This document shows, in pieces, positions 1-6,578 of a DNA stretch of 7,775 nucleotides. The DNA lies in NCBI GenBank assembly GCA_041485845.1, contig JBGPKH010000438.1, positions 1 through 7,775 of the forward strand. Reading direction: 5' to 3'. The notes beneath the pieces were generated by a model that was given only the letters and a program-made list of their open reading frames with translations, did no database searches and had not been told where the DNA came from. The translations under genes and the position numbers were made by a program. Source of the stretch: OMOG01 sp041485845 (GTDB lineage Bacteria; Acidobacteriota; Terriglobia; Bryobacterales; Bryobacteraceae). Every line of letters begins with the position of its first letter. Within the stretch, counting starts at the first letter, position 1.

Positions 1-157
1 GTCGTGGGGCGGAGTCGGGGGGCGGAGTCGGGGGGCGGTGTCGTGGGGCGGTGTCGTGGGGCGGTGTCGGGTGGGGCGGTGTCGTGGGGCGGTGTCGGGT
101 GGGCGGTGTCGTGGGGCGGTGTCGGGTGGGGCGGGGTCGTGGGGCGGGGTCGGGGGG
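1..157. repeat. 13-bp G-rich minisatellite (about 12 units, cut by the window edge)
   Basis: The sequence is a head-to-tail array of the 13-mer GTCGTGGGGCGGT and close variants. Reading from base 1, units are mostly 13 bp, with 14- and 15-bp versions (GTCGGGTGGGCGGT, GTCGGGTGGGGCGGT) where one or two bases are added. The first units end in A instead of T and the last in G. The plus strand is nearly free of A and has many runs of three to six G, so it could form G-quadruplexes. The array begins before the window. All frames through it are open, giving low-complexity Gly/Val/Trp/Arg peptides that I do not regard as coding. It ends about 37 bp before the flavoprotein start, so it lies in that gene's upstream region. 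Confidence 0.93.
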
Positions 158-158
158 C

Positions 159-192
159 CTCTGCCAGAATGCGGGCTCTGCCAGAATTAAGG
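159..192. repeat. 17-bp direct repeat, two copies, just upstream of the flavoprotein start
   Basis: Two adjacent 17-bp copies (159-175 and 176-192) share an identical first 12 bases, CTCTGCCAGAAT, and then diverge (GCGGG against TAAGG). They form a second repeat type directly after the G-rich array and reach to within 2 bp of the start codon at 195. The tail of the second copy (AAGG) supplies the only purine-rich Shine-Dalgarno-like bases for that gene. Whether this is a protein-binding site or just another tandem duplication cannot be told here. Confidence 0.75.
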
Positions 193-194
193 GG

Positions 195-1376
195 ATGGCC
201 GCAACCACCCAGGACGTGGTCGTGATCGGCGCCGGCGCCGCCGGTTTGATGTGCGCCATCGAAGCCGGCAAGCGCGGACGCCGGGTGCTGGTGGTGGAGC
301 ACAACGCGCAGATCGGCCGCAAGATCCTGATCTCCGGCGGCGGGCGGTGCAACTTCACCAATCTCCACACCAGGCCGGAGAATTTCCTCTCGGGGAATCC
401 GCACTTTGCCAAGTCGGCGCTGGCGCGCTACGGGGCGCGCGACTTCGTGCGCCTTGTGGAGCGATACCGCATTCCGTATCACGAGAAGACGCTGGGGCAG
501 TTGTTCTGCGACCGTTCGGCGAGCGATATCACTGGCATGCTGGAAGCCGAATGCGCCTCGGCCGGCGTGCGGATGGAGACGGCATGCGGGGTGCGCCAGG
601 TGTCGGCGGCCGGCCCCTTCCATGTGGAGACGGACCGCGGGGCGTACCGGGCCGAATCGGTGGTGATCGCTACGGGCGGCCTCTCGATTCCCAAGATCGG
701 AGCCACGCCCTTCGGCTATGCCATCGCCCGCCAGTTCGGTCTGAAGGTGCTGGATTGCCGTCCGGCGCTGGTCCCGCTGACCTTCGGTCGTGAGGACCAG
801 GCGAAGTACGCCGATCTCGCCGGCGTATCGGCCGAGGTCTCCGCATCCGCCGGCGGCCGCACCTTTCGCGAGAAGATGCTGTTCACCCATTGCGGCCTCA
901 GCGGGCCGGCGATCCTGCAAGCTTCCTCGTACTGGAAGCAGGGCGAACCTTTGGAGATCGACCTGCTGCCGGGAGTCGATCTCGCCGGTCTCCTTCTCGA
1001 ACGCCGCACCGCGCGCGACCGTTGCGAGGCGCGCACCATGGTCAGCCGCTTCCTGCCAAAGCGATTAGCAGACCGCTGGTTCGAACTGCATCCCCCGTCG
1101 AAGCCCGTGATGGTCTTGGGGGATCGCGAAATCGGCGCGATTACCGAGGGGCTTCACGGCTGGCGCATTCAGCCCGCGGGCACCGAAGGGTACGAGAAGG
1201 CGGAAGTCACCGCCGGCGGCGTAGATACCGCGGAGCTCTCGTCGAAGACCATGGAGTCGAAAAGGGTTCCCGGCCTCTATTTCATCGGCGAGGTGGTCGA
1301 CGTGACGGGCGAGCTCGGCGGCTTCAATTTTCAATGGGCTTGGGCGGCGGGATACTCGGCGGGTCAGTACGTGTAG
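195..1376 (+). CDS. yhiN: YhiN/BaiN/HI0933-family FAD-dependent flavoprotein
   Basis: This is a cytoplasmic two-dinucleotide-binding-fold flavoprotein of 393 aa, normal for the HI0933/YhiN family. Residues 11-17 (IGAGAAG) are the Rossmann FAD-binding GxGxxG, and E35 at the end of the second strand would bind the ribose. Residues 43-56 (KILISGGGRCNFTN) are the family signature, as is the C-terminal GEVVDVTGELGGFNFQWAW at about 365-383. From family knowledge, E. coli YhiN (RdsA) was recently reported to make dihydrouridine in 23S rRNA, and BaiN of Clostridium scindens was linked to bile-acid metabolism, so the substrate here is unproven. The open frame extends back to 51, but that part is the minisatellite. 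ATG 195 is chosen because the FAD motif follows 10 residues later. The purine stretch AAGGGG abuts the ATG with no normal spacer. The last 53 bp overlap the convergent transglycosylase gene. Confidence 0.94.
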   Translation: MAATTQDVVVIGAGAAGLMCAIEAGKRGRRVLVVEHNAQIGRKILISGGGRCNFTNLHTRPENFLSGNPHFAKSALARYGARDFVRLVERYRIPYHEKTLGQLFCDRSASDITGMLEAECASAGVRMETACGVRQVSAAGPFHVETDRGAYRAESVVIATGGLSIPKIGATPFGYAIARQFGLKVLDCRPALVPLTFGREDQAKYADLAGVSAEVSASAGGRTFREKMLFTHCGLSGPAILQASSYWKQGEPLEIDLLPGVDLAGLLLERRTARDRCEARTMVSRFLPKRLADRWFELHPPSKPVMVLGDREIGAITEGLHGWRIQPAGTEGYEKAEVTAGGVDTAELSSKTMESKRVPGLYFIGEVVDVTGELGGFNFQWAWAAGYSAGQYV

Positions 1377-2133
1377 GGTCGACCTTTTGCAGGATCGATT
1401 TCACGTAGTCGCGGGTTTCGCGAATATTAGGAACGCCGCCGGCCTGGTCGACGGTGGCTGGTCCCGCGTTGTAGGCTCCCAAGGCCTGTGGAAGGTCGCC
1501 CTTATACTTATTCAGCAGTTGCTTCAGATATCGGGCGCCGGCGTCGATGTTTTCCTGGGGGTTGAACGGATCTTTCACACCCAGATCCTCCGCCGTGTCC
1601 GGCATGAGCTGCATCAGGCCCTTGGCCCCTTTGGGCGAAACCGCGCAGGGACGGAATCCGGATTCCTGCTCGATGACGGCGCGCAACAGTTTCGATTCGA
1701 GATCCTGGGCCTTGGCGGCGCCTTCGATGATGGGGGTGATCGCCAGGCCGGATAGCGGGTCGCAAGGCATGGGCGGCGGGGGATCAGCCGGGGTCAACGG
1801 GGCTGCCAGGTCGGGCGGGATACTGGCGTTGACCGCTCCACCGGGCGGAAGCCACACGCCCACGGACTCGGCCTGTTGGCGGATCGATTCCCGCTGGCGT
1901 ACCGTGGCAGCCTGCTGCTTCTCCAAGGCGGATCGCATGGCATCGCGGGCGGAGGGCACGGCGGGCGGCGTCGCGGGCTGCGCCCACGCGGTCGCGGCAA
2001 GGAGAATTACGACCAGCCCGCGGCAGGCTGAATGCCTGGCTGAATGCCTGCCCCACCAAGGTCCCAATTTGTCGTTTCCCGGTGGTGGCGCAGGCGCTTT
2101 CGTCTGCGTGTCACGGGCTGCCAAGAATCTCAT
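1324..2133 (-). CDS. Secreted soluble lytic transglycosylase (SLT/GH23 domain)
   Basis: This is a peptidoglycan-cleaving lytic transglycosylase of 269 aa as drawn, acting outside the cytoplasmic membrane. Residues about 138-250 form the SLT domain. ES at 157-158 gives the catalytic glutamate E157, followed by the conserved A-x-S-P-K-G-A-x-G, GLMQLMP (172-178) and AYNAGP (220-225). A hydrophobic stretch, GLVVILLAATAWAQ (39-52), looks like a signal-peptide core with cleavage near AWA-Q. It lies unusually far from ATG 2133, which has no clear Shine-Dalgarno sequence. A TTG at codon 23 would give a normal-length signal peptide and may be the true start. A Gln/Arg-rich helical segment (about 62-90) and a Pro-rich linker precede the domain. 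It is the last gene of the minus-strand cluster, 39 bp after the serine hydrolase. Its Pro-rich tail is encoded antisense to the flavoprotein C-terminus. Confidence 0.92.
   Translation of the reverse strand: MRFLAARDTQTKAPAPPPGNDKLGPWWGRHSARHSACRGLVVILLAATAWAQPATPPAVPSARDAMRSALEKQQAATVRQRESIRQQAESVGVWLPPGGAVNASIPPDLAAPLTPADPPPPMPCDPLSGLAITPIIEGAAKAQDLESKLLRAVIEQESGFRPCAVSPKGAKGLMQLMPDTAEDLGVKDPFNPQENIDAGARYLKQLLNKYKGDLPQALGAYNAGPATVDQAGGVPNIRETRDYVKSILQKVDPTRTDPPSIPPPKPIEN
2026..2049. repeat. 12-bp in-frame tandem duplication in the transglycosylase leader
   Basis: The plus-strand 12-mer GGCTGAATGCCT occurs twice without interruption (2026-2037 and 2038-2049). Read on the minus strand it encodes the tetrapeptide duplication RHSA-RHSA directly before the hydrophobic signal core. 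Being a multiple of three it keeps the frame, and it adds positive charge to the n-region. Confidence 0.85.
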
Positions 2134-2172
2134 TACGGATGTTATCGGCCGACGTCGCCGGAACTTTAGAGC

Positions 2173-3321
2173 CTACTCGACCTTATAATCCGGCCAGCCA
2201 TATTCCGCGGCGATGCCGCGCAGAATCTCGACGGCGAGCGGGCCGCCGCGGTCGCCATTGGTCATGACCACGGCGCCGCGTCCGCCTTCGCGATAGGCGA
2301 ACAGCATGCACTGAAATCCTGCGTTGGAGCCGCCGTGGGAGAAGGCCTTCTGCCCATTGGTTTCCGTGAGCCCCAGGCCGAGTCCGTAATCGCCGAGCAC
2401 CTTGAGGAGCATCTGGCGCTGGGTCTCGGGCTGGAGCACGTGACCCCCGGTCTGGATCTCGTGGACCACCAGCGCCAGGTCGGAGGGCGTGGTCCAGAGC
2501 CCGGCGGCGGTCATTTCCGGATAGGTGTGATACTTGCCTTCGATGGTGGCGCCGTTGACGCCATGCCCGCTCGCGGCATTCCCCGCGAGTCGCGACGGCA
2601 ACGGCTGCTCGTAGGTGCTGTGGCTCATGCCGAGGGGACCGAGCACGATCTCGCGCGCGAGCTGCGGAAACGGCTTCCCCGCCACCTCGATGACGAGTTG
2701 CTGCATCACCTCGTAGCCGCCTCCCGAGTAGCGCCATATGGTGCCCGGCGTGGTATCGACGCGGATCGGCGCGGTATTCGCGGGCTTTCTGCCATCGAGC
2801 ACGTCGATCAGCGACGGCAACGGGGCGCCCGCCGCGTACCCCGGGAATCCATGAACGGTGAGGCCCGCGCTGTGATTCAGCAGGCGGCGCAGCGTGACCT
2901 TTTCCGTTTTGGTGAACTCGTTCTCCGGGACCTTCCACGCGCGCAGTTTGAGGTTGACGTCCTCGTCGAGCGACAGCTTGCCTTCATCGACCAGGTGTAG
3001 GGCGACCATGGCGGCGACGTGTTTGCTGAGGGAAGCGGCCTGGAACAGCGTCTCGGCGTCGACGGGCTTGCCGCCCTGCGCCGAGGCGGTGCCGAAGCCG
3101 CGGGCCCATTCCACCTTGCCGTCCGCGATCACCGCGACGCTGACGCCCGGCACTTTGTAGAACTGGAGCCGCTCCTCGATGGTCCATTTGGGAATCGCCC
3201 GGCCCTTGACCGCTTTCGCGGGGAGCAGCCCCTGAGCTACGTGCTGGATCTTCTGATCGAGGTCTGCGGCGCAAAGGGCAAGGGCGGCGGCCAGGAGTGC
3301 GGTGAGGATGCGGGTCGGCAT
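2173..3321 (-). CDS. Secreted serine beta-lactamase-family hydrolase (PF00144)
   Basis: This is a serine hydrolase of the class C beta-lactamase/esterase/DD-peptidase fold, 382 aa. Residues 1-19 form a signal peptide (MPTRI, then Leu/Ala-rich, cleavage probably CAA-D). There is no proper lipobox because L16 precedes C17. The nucleophile motif SxxK is S97-L-S-K100, the second motif is Y198-S-G200 (the Y-x-N position, with Gly replacing Asn), and the third is H329-G-G331 in SHGGSNAGF. These spacings fit the family. True beta-lactam hydrolysis cannot be inferred, since the fold also serves esterases and D-aminopeptidases. ATG 3321 follows the ctaA stop by 4 bp, in the context TGAGGGGATG, so translational coupling is likely. 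The adjacent transglycosylase makes a role at the cell envelope plausible, but this is inference. Confidence 0.93.
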   Translation of the reverse strand: MPTRILTALLAAALALCAADLDQKIQHVAQGLLPAKAVKGRAIPKWTIEERLQFYKVPGVSVAVIADGKVEWARGFGTASAQGGKPVDAETLFQAASLSKHVAAMVALHLVDEGKLSLDEDVNLKLRAWKVPENEFTKTEKVTLRRLLNHSAGLTVHGFPGYAAGAPLPSLIDVLDGRKPANTAPIRVDTTPGTIWRYSGGGYEVMQQLVIEVAGKPFPQLAREIVLGPLGMSHSTYEQPLPSRLAGNAASGHGVNGATIEGKYHTYPEMTAAGLWTTPSDLALVVHEIQTGGHVLQPETQRQMLLKVLGDYGLGLGLTETNGQKAFSHGGSNAGFQCMLFAYREGGRGAVVMTNGDRGGPLAVEILRGIAAEYGWPDYKVE

Positions 3322-3325
3322 CCCC

Positions 3326-4273
3326 TCATTCTATATATGCCCGTTGATTCACGGCGCACAGCAGGACGAGCGAGATCCACAGCATGTCCGCCAGCAGCAG
3401 GTGGACCATCTGCATCCACACCGGGGCCAGCAGCAACAGGTTGGCAACTCCTGCCAAAAGCTGCGCGCCCAGGCACGCCGCCACGGTCCAGGCCTGGCGC
3501 TGCACGTTGGGACGGCGGGATGCGCTGGTGACCGCATAGAACAGCAGCCATACGCCGGCTCCCGCGGCGATCAGCGGGTGGAGGCCGCGCAGGCGCAGGA
3601 AGATGTTGGCAGACGGATCCCAGTCCTGCGCCAACCCCGCCGCCAGCGATGCAGCCGGGAAAAGCGTGTCGCCCAGCGCGGCGATCGCGCCGCTGACGCC
3701 CAGCAGGGCCACCGCCGCGAGGCTCACGCCGGCCATCCAGGCTTCCCGGCCGCGCGGCCGCACCGCTGGCTTGCCCGCGGCCCACCACGCCGTCAGCGTG
3801 AGGAAGGTCAGCAGGGTAAGGGTGTTGATCAGGTGGGTGGAGAGCCAATACGCGCGGGTGACCGAGGCGTTCCTGGCGACGTGCTCCAGCAGCACCAGCG
3901 CCGCGCCGATCAACGCTTCCGTCATCAGAAAGGCTGCGGAAAGCACAGCCCCCAGCCGTACCGGATGGCGCCTCGGAAACGCGCGGAACGCCCACATCAC
4001 CAGCACCGCCACCAGGGCCAGGTCGATTCCGCTGGTGGCGCGGTGCGTGAATTCGATCAGGGTCTGGGCGCTTGGCGAATGCGGCGTCACCTCGCCATTG
4101 CACAGGGGCCAGTGTTTGCCGCAGCCCGCGCCCGAGCCGGTAGCCCGCACAAGCGCGCCCCACAACACCACCGCCACATTGAACGCCAGCACGCCCCAGG
4201 CGTATGGGGCGAATCCGCGGTGGGACAGGTCGCCGGCCTGCCACGCCGCCGGCACAGCCTCAGTTTTCAACAT
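3326..4273 (-). CDS. ctaA: Haem A synthase, Cox15/CtaA family
   Basis: This integral membrane enzyme oxidises the C8 methyl of haem O to make haem A for aa3-type cytochrome oxidase. It has 315 aa, normal length, with eight hydrophobic segments (roughly 24-43, 82-99, 107-129, 144-166, 178-200, 231-250, 262-283, 287-307) in two four-helix halves. The four expected haem-ligand histidines are present: H77 (EFTHR), H147 (STHL), H232 (LHP) and H291 (VHLLLADML). E74 lies three residues before H77, like the key glutamate of Bacillus CtaA. C51 and C58 in the first external loop match the CtaA cysteine pair with the same seven-residue spacing. It is first in the minus-strand cluster, with the serine hydrolase 4 bp downstream. 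ATG 4273 has only a weak upstream GGA. No oxidase subunits or ctaB are in view. Confidence 0.95.
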   Translation of the reverse strand: MLKTEAVPAAWQAGDLSHRGFAPYAWGVLAFNVAVVLWGALVRATGSGAGCGKHWPLCNGEVTPHSPSAQTLIEFTHRATSGIDLALVAVLVMWAFRAFPRRHPVRLGAVLSAAFLMTEALIGAALVLLEHVARNASVTRAYWLSTHLINTLTLLTFLTLTAWWAAGKPAVRPRGREAWMAGVSLAAVALLGVSGAIAALGDTLFPAASLAAGLAQDWDPSANIFLRLRGLHPLIAAGAGVWLLFYAVTSASRRPNVQRQAWTVAACLGAQLLAGVANLLLLAPVWMQMVHLLLADMLWISLVLLCAVNQRAYIE

Positions 4274-4299
4274 TTGTGGACGTTTCCATTGTAAACCCC

Positions 4300-4328
4300 T
4301 TGACAGCGTCCGCCGTTCGTGCTATTTT
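4300..4328 (+). promoter_or_regulatory. Sigma-70-type promoter upstream of the BlaI-like remnant
   Basis: A perfect -35 box TTGACA (4300-4305) is followed after exactly 17 bp by TATTTT (4323-4328), a 4/6 match to the -10 consensus. Transcription would start near 4335, about 26 bp before the ATG at 4361. An inverted pair, TCGT (4317-4320) and ACGA (4330-4333), straddles the -10 box, where a repressor would block transcription. BlaI/MecI proteins usually repress their own promoters at such dyads, so autoregulation is a reasonable inference. The promoter lies 27 bp from the divergent ctaA start. Confidence 0.6.
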
Positions 4329-4338
4329 TACGACAGGT

Positions 4339-4354
4339 TGCTGCTTTTGCAGCA
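4339..4354. other. Perfect 16-bp inverted repeat in the leader of the BlaI-like remnant
   Basis: TGCTGCTTTTGCAGCA is a perfect dyad with 6-bp arms and a TTTT centre. It sits between the predicted transcription start and the ATG at 4361. It could be a regulator-binding site or a small RNA hairpin. No T-run follows the second arm, so it does not look like an intrinsic terminator. Confidence 0.6.
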
Positions 4355-4360
4355 CAAGAC

Positions 4361-4429
4361 ATGCGGAAAGACGGACATCGCAATCTCAGCCGGCGCGAAC
4401 GCCAGGTCATGGACATCCTCGCCGCTTGA
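4361..4429 (+). pseudogene. 5' remnant of a BlaI/MecI-family transcriptional repressor
   Basis: From ATG 4361 only 22 residues are encoded before a TGA at 4427. They contain RNLSRRERQVMDIL, the start of the first helix of the winged-helix domain in BlaI/MecI/CopY-family repressors (usually about 120-140 aa), in which L-S-x-x-E-x-x-V/I-M-x-I-L is typical. After DILAA no continuation of the family is visible in any frame of 4430-4590, so this looks like a truncation or deletion rather than a point stop. The upstream promoter and dyads look well preserved, which suggests recent loss. The expected partner, a BlaR1-type membrane sensor, is absent. It is divergent from ctaA. Confidence 0.7.
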
Positions 4430-4590
4430 ACGTTGGGCGCTCGGATCAAGGAAATGGGGTAGCCGACCCGGCATGGCACGGGCCCGGCGCTATGATGGAT
4501 CCTCGACTTCGGTGGGATTAAGGCGGCATTCAAGCCGATCGAGGTTTCCGTTCTCATGGTCTGGAGTTCCCCGATTTGACGAGGTGTGTA

Positions 4591-6060
4591 GTGTTGTATC
4601 GAATAGCAGTTCGCATCCGTCTCCGGCGGGCACTGGTCAGCGGAGCGGTTGCGGCGGCAGCGGTCGTACTGCCTCTGTTTTGCCCCCTCTCAGCAGCCCG
4701 GGCGGCTGCGGCGCCGATGAAGCTTCTGTCTCCCGACACGGGGTGGGTCGCGTACGGAAAGAAGCTTTACTGGACCAGTAGCGGCGGCATTACCTGGCGC
4801 GACATCACCCCTATTCCACACGAAGGCGCGCAGCGCGGCACAGCGTTCAGCAATGTGTTTTTTCGGGATCTAACCGAGGGATGGGCTATCGTGTCCTACG
4901 CGGAGCAGACCACCGGGGTCAATCCCGGTGCATTGGCCGAACCGGAGACGGCGTACAGCGTCGCGCATACGCTCAACAGCGGCACAACCTGGTCGTTTAA
5001 ACGCCTGTCCTATCCAGAATTGCCGGGATGGATCGAAGATACCTTTGCCGGACCAGCGAGTCTTTACTTTCTCGATTCGCGGCACGGCTGGCTTAATGTT
5101 GCATTCGCAGGGAACTCAAAACCAGGTAAGTTGTTGGCGACCGAAGATGGAGGGCAGACCTGGACTTGGGTTAACAGCCCCGGCTTCTCCGGCCCGATCA
5201 CGTTCAATTCCGTCCGCGATGGATGGCTGGCCGGCTATTTTGGAGGCGAGAAACTTTACGCCACTCACGACGGCTGTCAGACATGGCAGGAGGTTAAATT
5301 GTCCACGCCGGAACAGGTAGGCGCAGCTAACGAGCCCACGTTCCAAAGTACTCCAGTCTTCCTGGACGCACGGAAGGGCTACCTGGTGGTGCATTATTCC
5401 GGCTCGCCAGGTACCCCCTCGAAGCTGGCAATTTACTCCACGGCAGACGGCGGTAAGACCTGGCGTTTCACCAAAGCAATAACGGAGGCTCACGAAGCGA
5501 CGCGGTCCGCAATATTTCCGTTTGCCGTCGTGGACTCAAGAATAATCTTTTCAACAGGATCCAGCGCCGCGGCCCCCGCGGTTACGTCCGTCCCGCTCGC
5601 CGAAAACGGCGCGGAAGTCACCGCCGTGTCATATCGCGCCATTACCGCGCTCACCTTCGCAGACACCACGCACGGGTGGGCTCTTACTCCCGAAGGCGCA
5701 TTACTGGCCACAGGCGATGGAGGAGTGACGTGGCGGGATATCCGGCCCGAGCGCGGCTCGTCCCGCCCCGGTCGGATGGTGCCAATCGTCGAGCAACTCG
5801 GGGCGAAGACGATCGTTGGAGGGGTGCTTCCTTCCAGGCCCGAAGCCGTCACCGCGGCCGGCAGCGGAAACACTCATATCAGCAAACACCTCGGGTTCGA
5901 CATAAGTCGCGTCCGACCGGTTGCGGAGATGGCGACCTGGTGGGGATACAGTCCATACTACGACACGTCCGTCTACCTGCCCGGTGCGCTGAACCGCCGG
6001 ACCGACGCCAGCCTAAACAGCGCCTGGATCACCCAGGTGAGTGCCCAGGGCTGGGGTTGA
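4591..6060 (+). CDS. Secreted beta-propeller (YCF48/BNR-like) protein, 5' open part of a frameshifted gene
   Basis: The predicted protein has 489 aa. GTG 4591 is preferred to the in-frame TTG at 4576 because GAGG at 4581-4584 lies 6 bp upstream. An Arg-rich n-region (RIAVRIRLRR) and an Ala/Val/Leu core ending in AARA form a signal peptide of about 38 residues. Residues ~45-385 hold about six propeller-type repeats pairing a G-W/Y strand with a S/T-x-D-G-G-x-T-W turn, for example TEDGGQTWTW, THDGCQTWQE, TADGGKTWRF and TGDGGVTWRD. These resemble YCF48/BNR photosystem-assembly or sialidase-like blades, whose ligand here is unknown. From about residue 434 (HLGFDIS) a DUF1906 domain begins. The frame is broken at the G run 6053-6056, giving a stop at 6058-6060, and the domain continues in another frame. 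The product as read would be truncated within that domain. Confidence 0.75.
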   Translation: MLYRIAVRIRLRRALVSGAVAAAAVVLPLFCPLSAARAAAAPMKLLSPDTGWVAYGKKLYWTSSGGITWRDITPIPHEGAQRGTAFSNVFFRDLTEGWAIVSYAEQTTGVNPGALAEPETAYSVAHTLNSGTTWSFKRLSYPELPGWIEDTFAGPASLYFLDSRHGWLNVAFAGNSKPGKLLATEDGGQTWTWVNSPGFSGPITFNSVRDGWLAGYFGGEKLYATHDGCQTWQEVKLSTPEQVGAANEPTFQSTPVFLDARKGYLVVHYSGSPGTPSKLAIYSTADGGKTWRFTKAITEAHEATRSAIFPFAVVDSRIIFSTGSSAAAPAVTSVPLAENGAEVTAVSYRAITALTFADTTHGWALTPEGALLATGDGGVTWRDIRPERGSSRPGRMVPIVEQLGAKTIVGGVLPSRPEAVTAAGSGNTHISKHLGFDISRVRPVAEMATWWGYSPYYDTSVYLPGALNRRTDASLNSAWITQVSAQGWG

Positions 6061-6578
6061 TCCCGATCTGGTTCGGCCGGCAGGCGCCTTGCGCGGACGC
6101 CCCCTTTACCTACAAAATCGATCTCAATTCAGCGACCGCTGCATCTCAGGGGGACTGCCGAGGCTCAGGACGCAGCAAATGCCGCATCCAATCTGGGGTT
6201 AGCCAAGACCATCATCTATAAAGACCTCGAGAACTACAATACGGGCGACGCGGCATGCACTGCTGCCGTGACCGCTTATATCAATGCGTGGAGCACAAAA
6301 ATCAAAGCGCTGGGATAATGGGATACTCCGCCGGTGTTTATACAAACCCCGCGCCGGCTCAACAAAACACTTCCGGGGCATCACCCCTGCCGGACGCTAT
6401 CTGGGTGGCCAAGTACGACAGCAAGGCCACAACCTGGCATCTCGGCGTACTCGGGGACAACCTTTGGGCTACCCATCAGAGATTGCACCAGTATGCCGGC
6501 AACACCACCGAGAGCTACGGCGGCATTTCTTTTATGATTGACCGCAACATTGTGGACGCCCCGGTAGCCGGTTCGAAC
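6057..6578 (+). pseudogene. Remainder of a DUF1906 (Rv2525c-like glycoside-hydrolase-like) domain, frame-broken
   Basis: This continues the DUF1906 domain started at the end of the propeller gene, spread over three frame segments. From 6057 the reading is LIPIWFGRQAPCADAPFTYK and onwards to the five-G run at 6149-6153. From 6154 it is TAEAQDAANAASNLGL and IIYKDLENYN to about 6315. From 6321 it is GYSAGVYTNP, then IWVAKYDS, LHQYAGNTT and GGISFMIDRNIVDAPVAG. The order GFDIS, KDLENY, GVYTN, WVAKYD, HQYAG, IDRNIVD matches the TIM-barrel fold of DUF1906, related to GH25-like lysozyme folds. Family members are often secreted and cell-wall-associated. The breaks are one lost G near 6056, one extra G near 6153 and an 8-bp duplication at 6311-6326. 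Each segment is otherwise well preserved, so the loss is recent or partly a sequencing artefact. Confidence 0.72.
6311..6326. repeat. 8-bp tandem duplication that breaks the DUF1906 frame
   Basis: TGGGATAA (6311-6318) is followed by TGGGATAC (6319-6326). The second copy restores the frame expected for KALGYSAGVYTN, and the first creates an in-frame TAA at 6316. Removing eight bases would give an uninterrupted domain reading, so this is best read as a slippage or duplication lesion. Confidence 0.7.

Noticed and set aside
1..157. CRISPR array
   Set aside because: The units are contiguous 13-bp repeats with no unique spacers, and no cas genes are present.
2335..3000. 221-codon plus-strand open frame antisense to the serine hydrolase
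   Set aside because: It is a complementary-strand shadow of a gene with all three active-site motifs, and has no recognisable domain of its own.
4475..4488. Sigma-54-like promoter (TGGCAC then GC at the right spacing)
   Set aside because: The -24 part fits, but the -12 part is CGGC, not TTGC. In G+C-rich DNA the GG-N10-GC spacing alone is common.
4491..4496. TATGAT as a -10 box for the propeller gene
   Set aside because: No acceptable -35 hexamer lies 16-18 bp upstream (CCGGCA at 17 bp), and it is nearly 100 bp from the start codon.
4267..4557. 96-codon minus-strand open frame across the BlaI remnant and its promoter
   Set aside because: It overlaps the ctaA start region and a well-formed promoter on the other strand, has low-complexity Arg/Ser content and no family match.
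4430..4575. A short ILDFGG-type reading (about 26 codons) between the BlaI remnant and the propeller gene
   Set aside because: It has no start codon with a ribosome site, an upstream stop, and no family I recognise.
3302..4781. Long plus-strand open frames (up to 392 codons) antisense to ctaA
   Set aside because: They lie opposite a clearly identified gene, have Arg/Gln/Pro/Ala-rich composition typical of shadow frames in high-G+C DNA, and show no family motif.
6048..6062. Programmed ribosomal frameshift at the G run in the DUF1906 domain
   Set aside because: No slippery heptamer, stop-proximal stem-loop or conserved context is evident, and six further frame lesions downstream cannot all be programmed.
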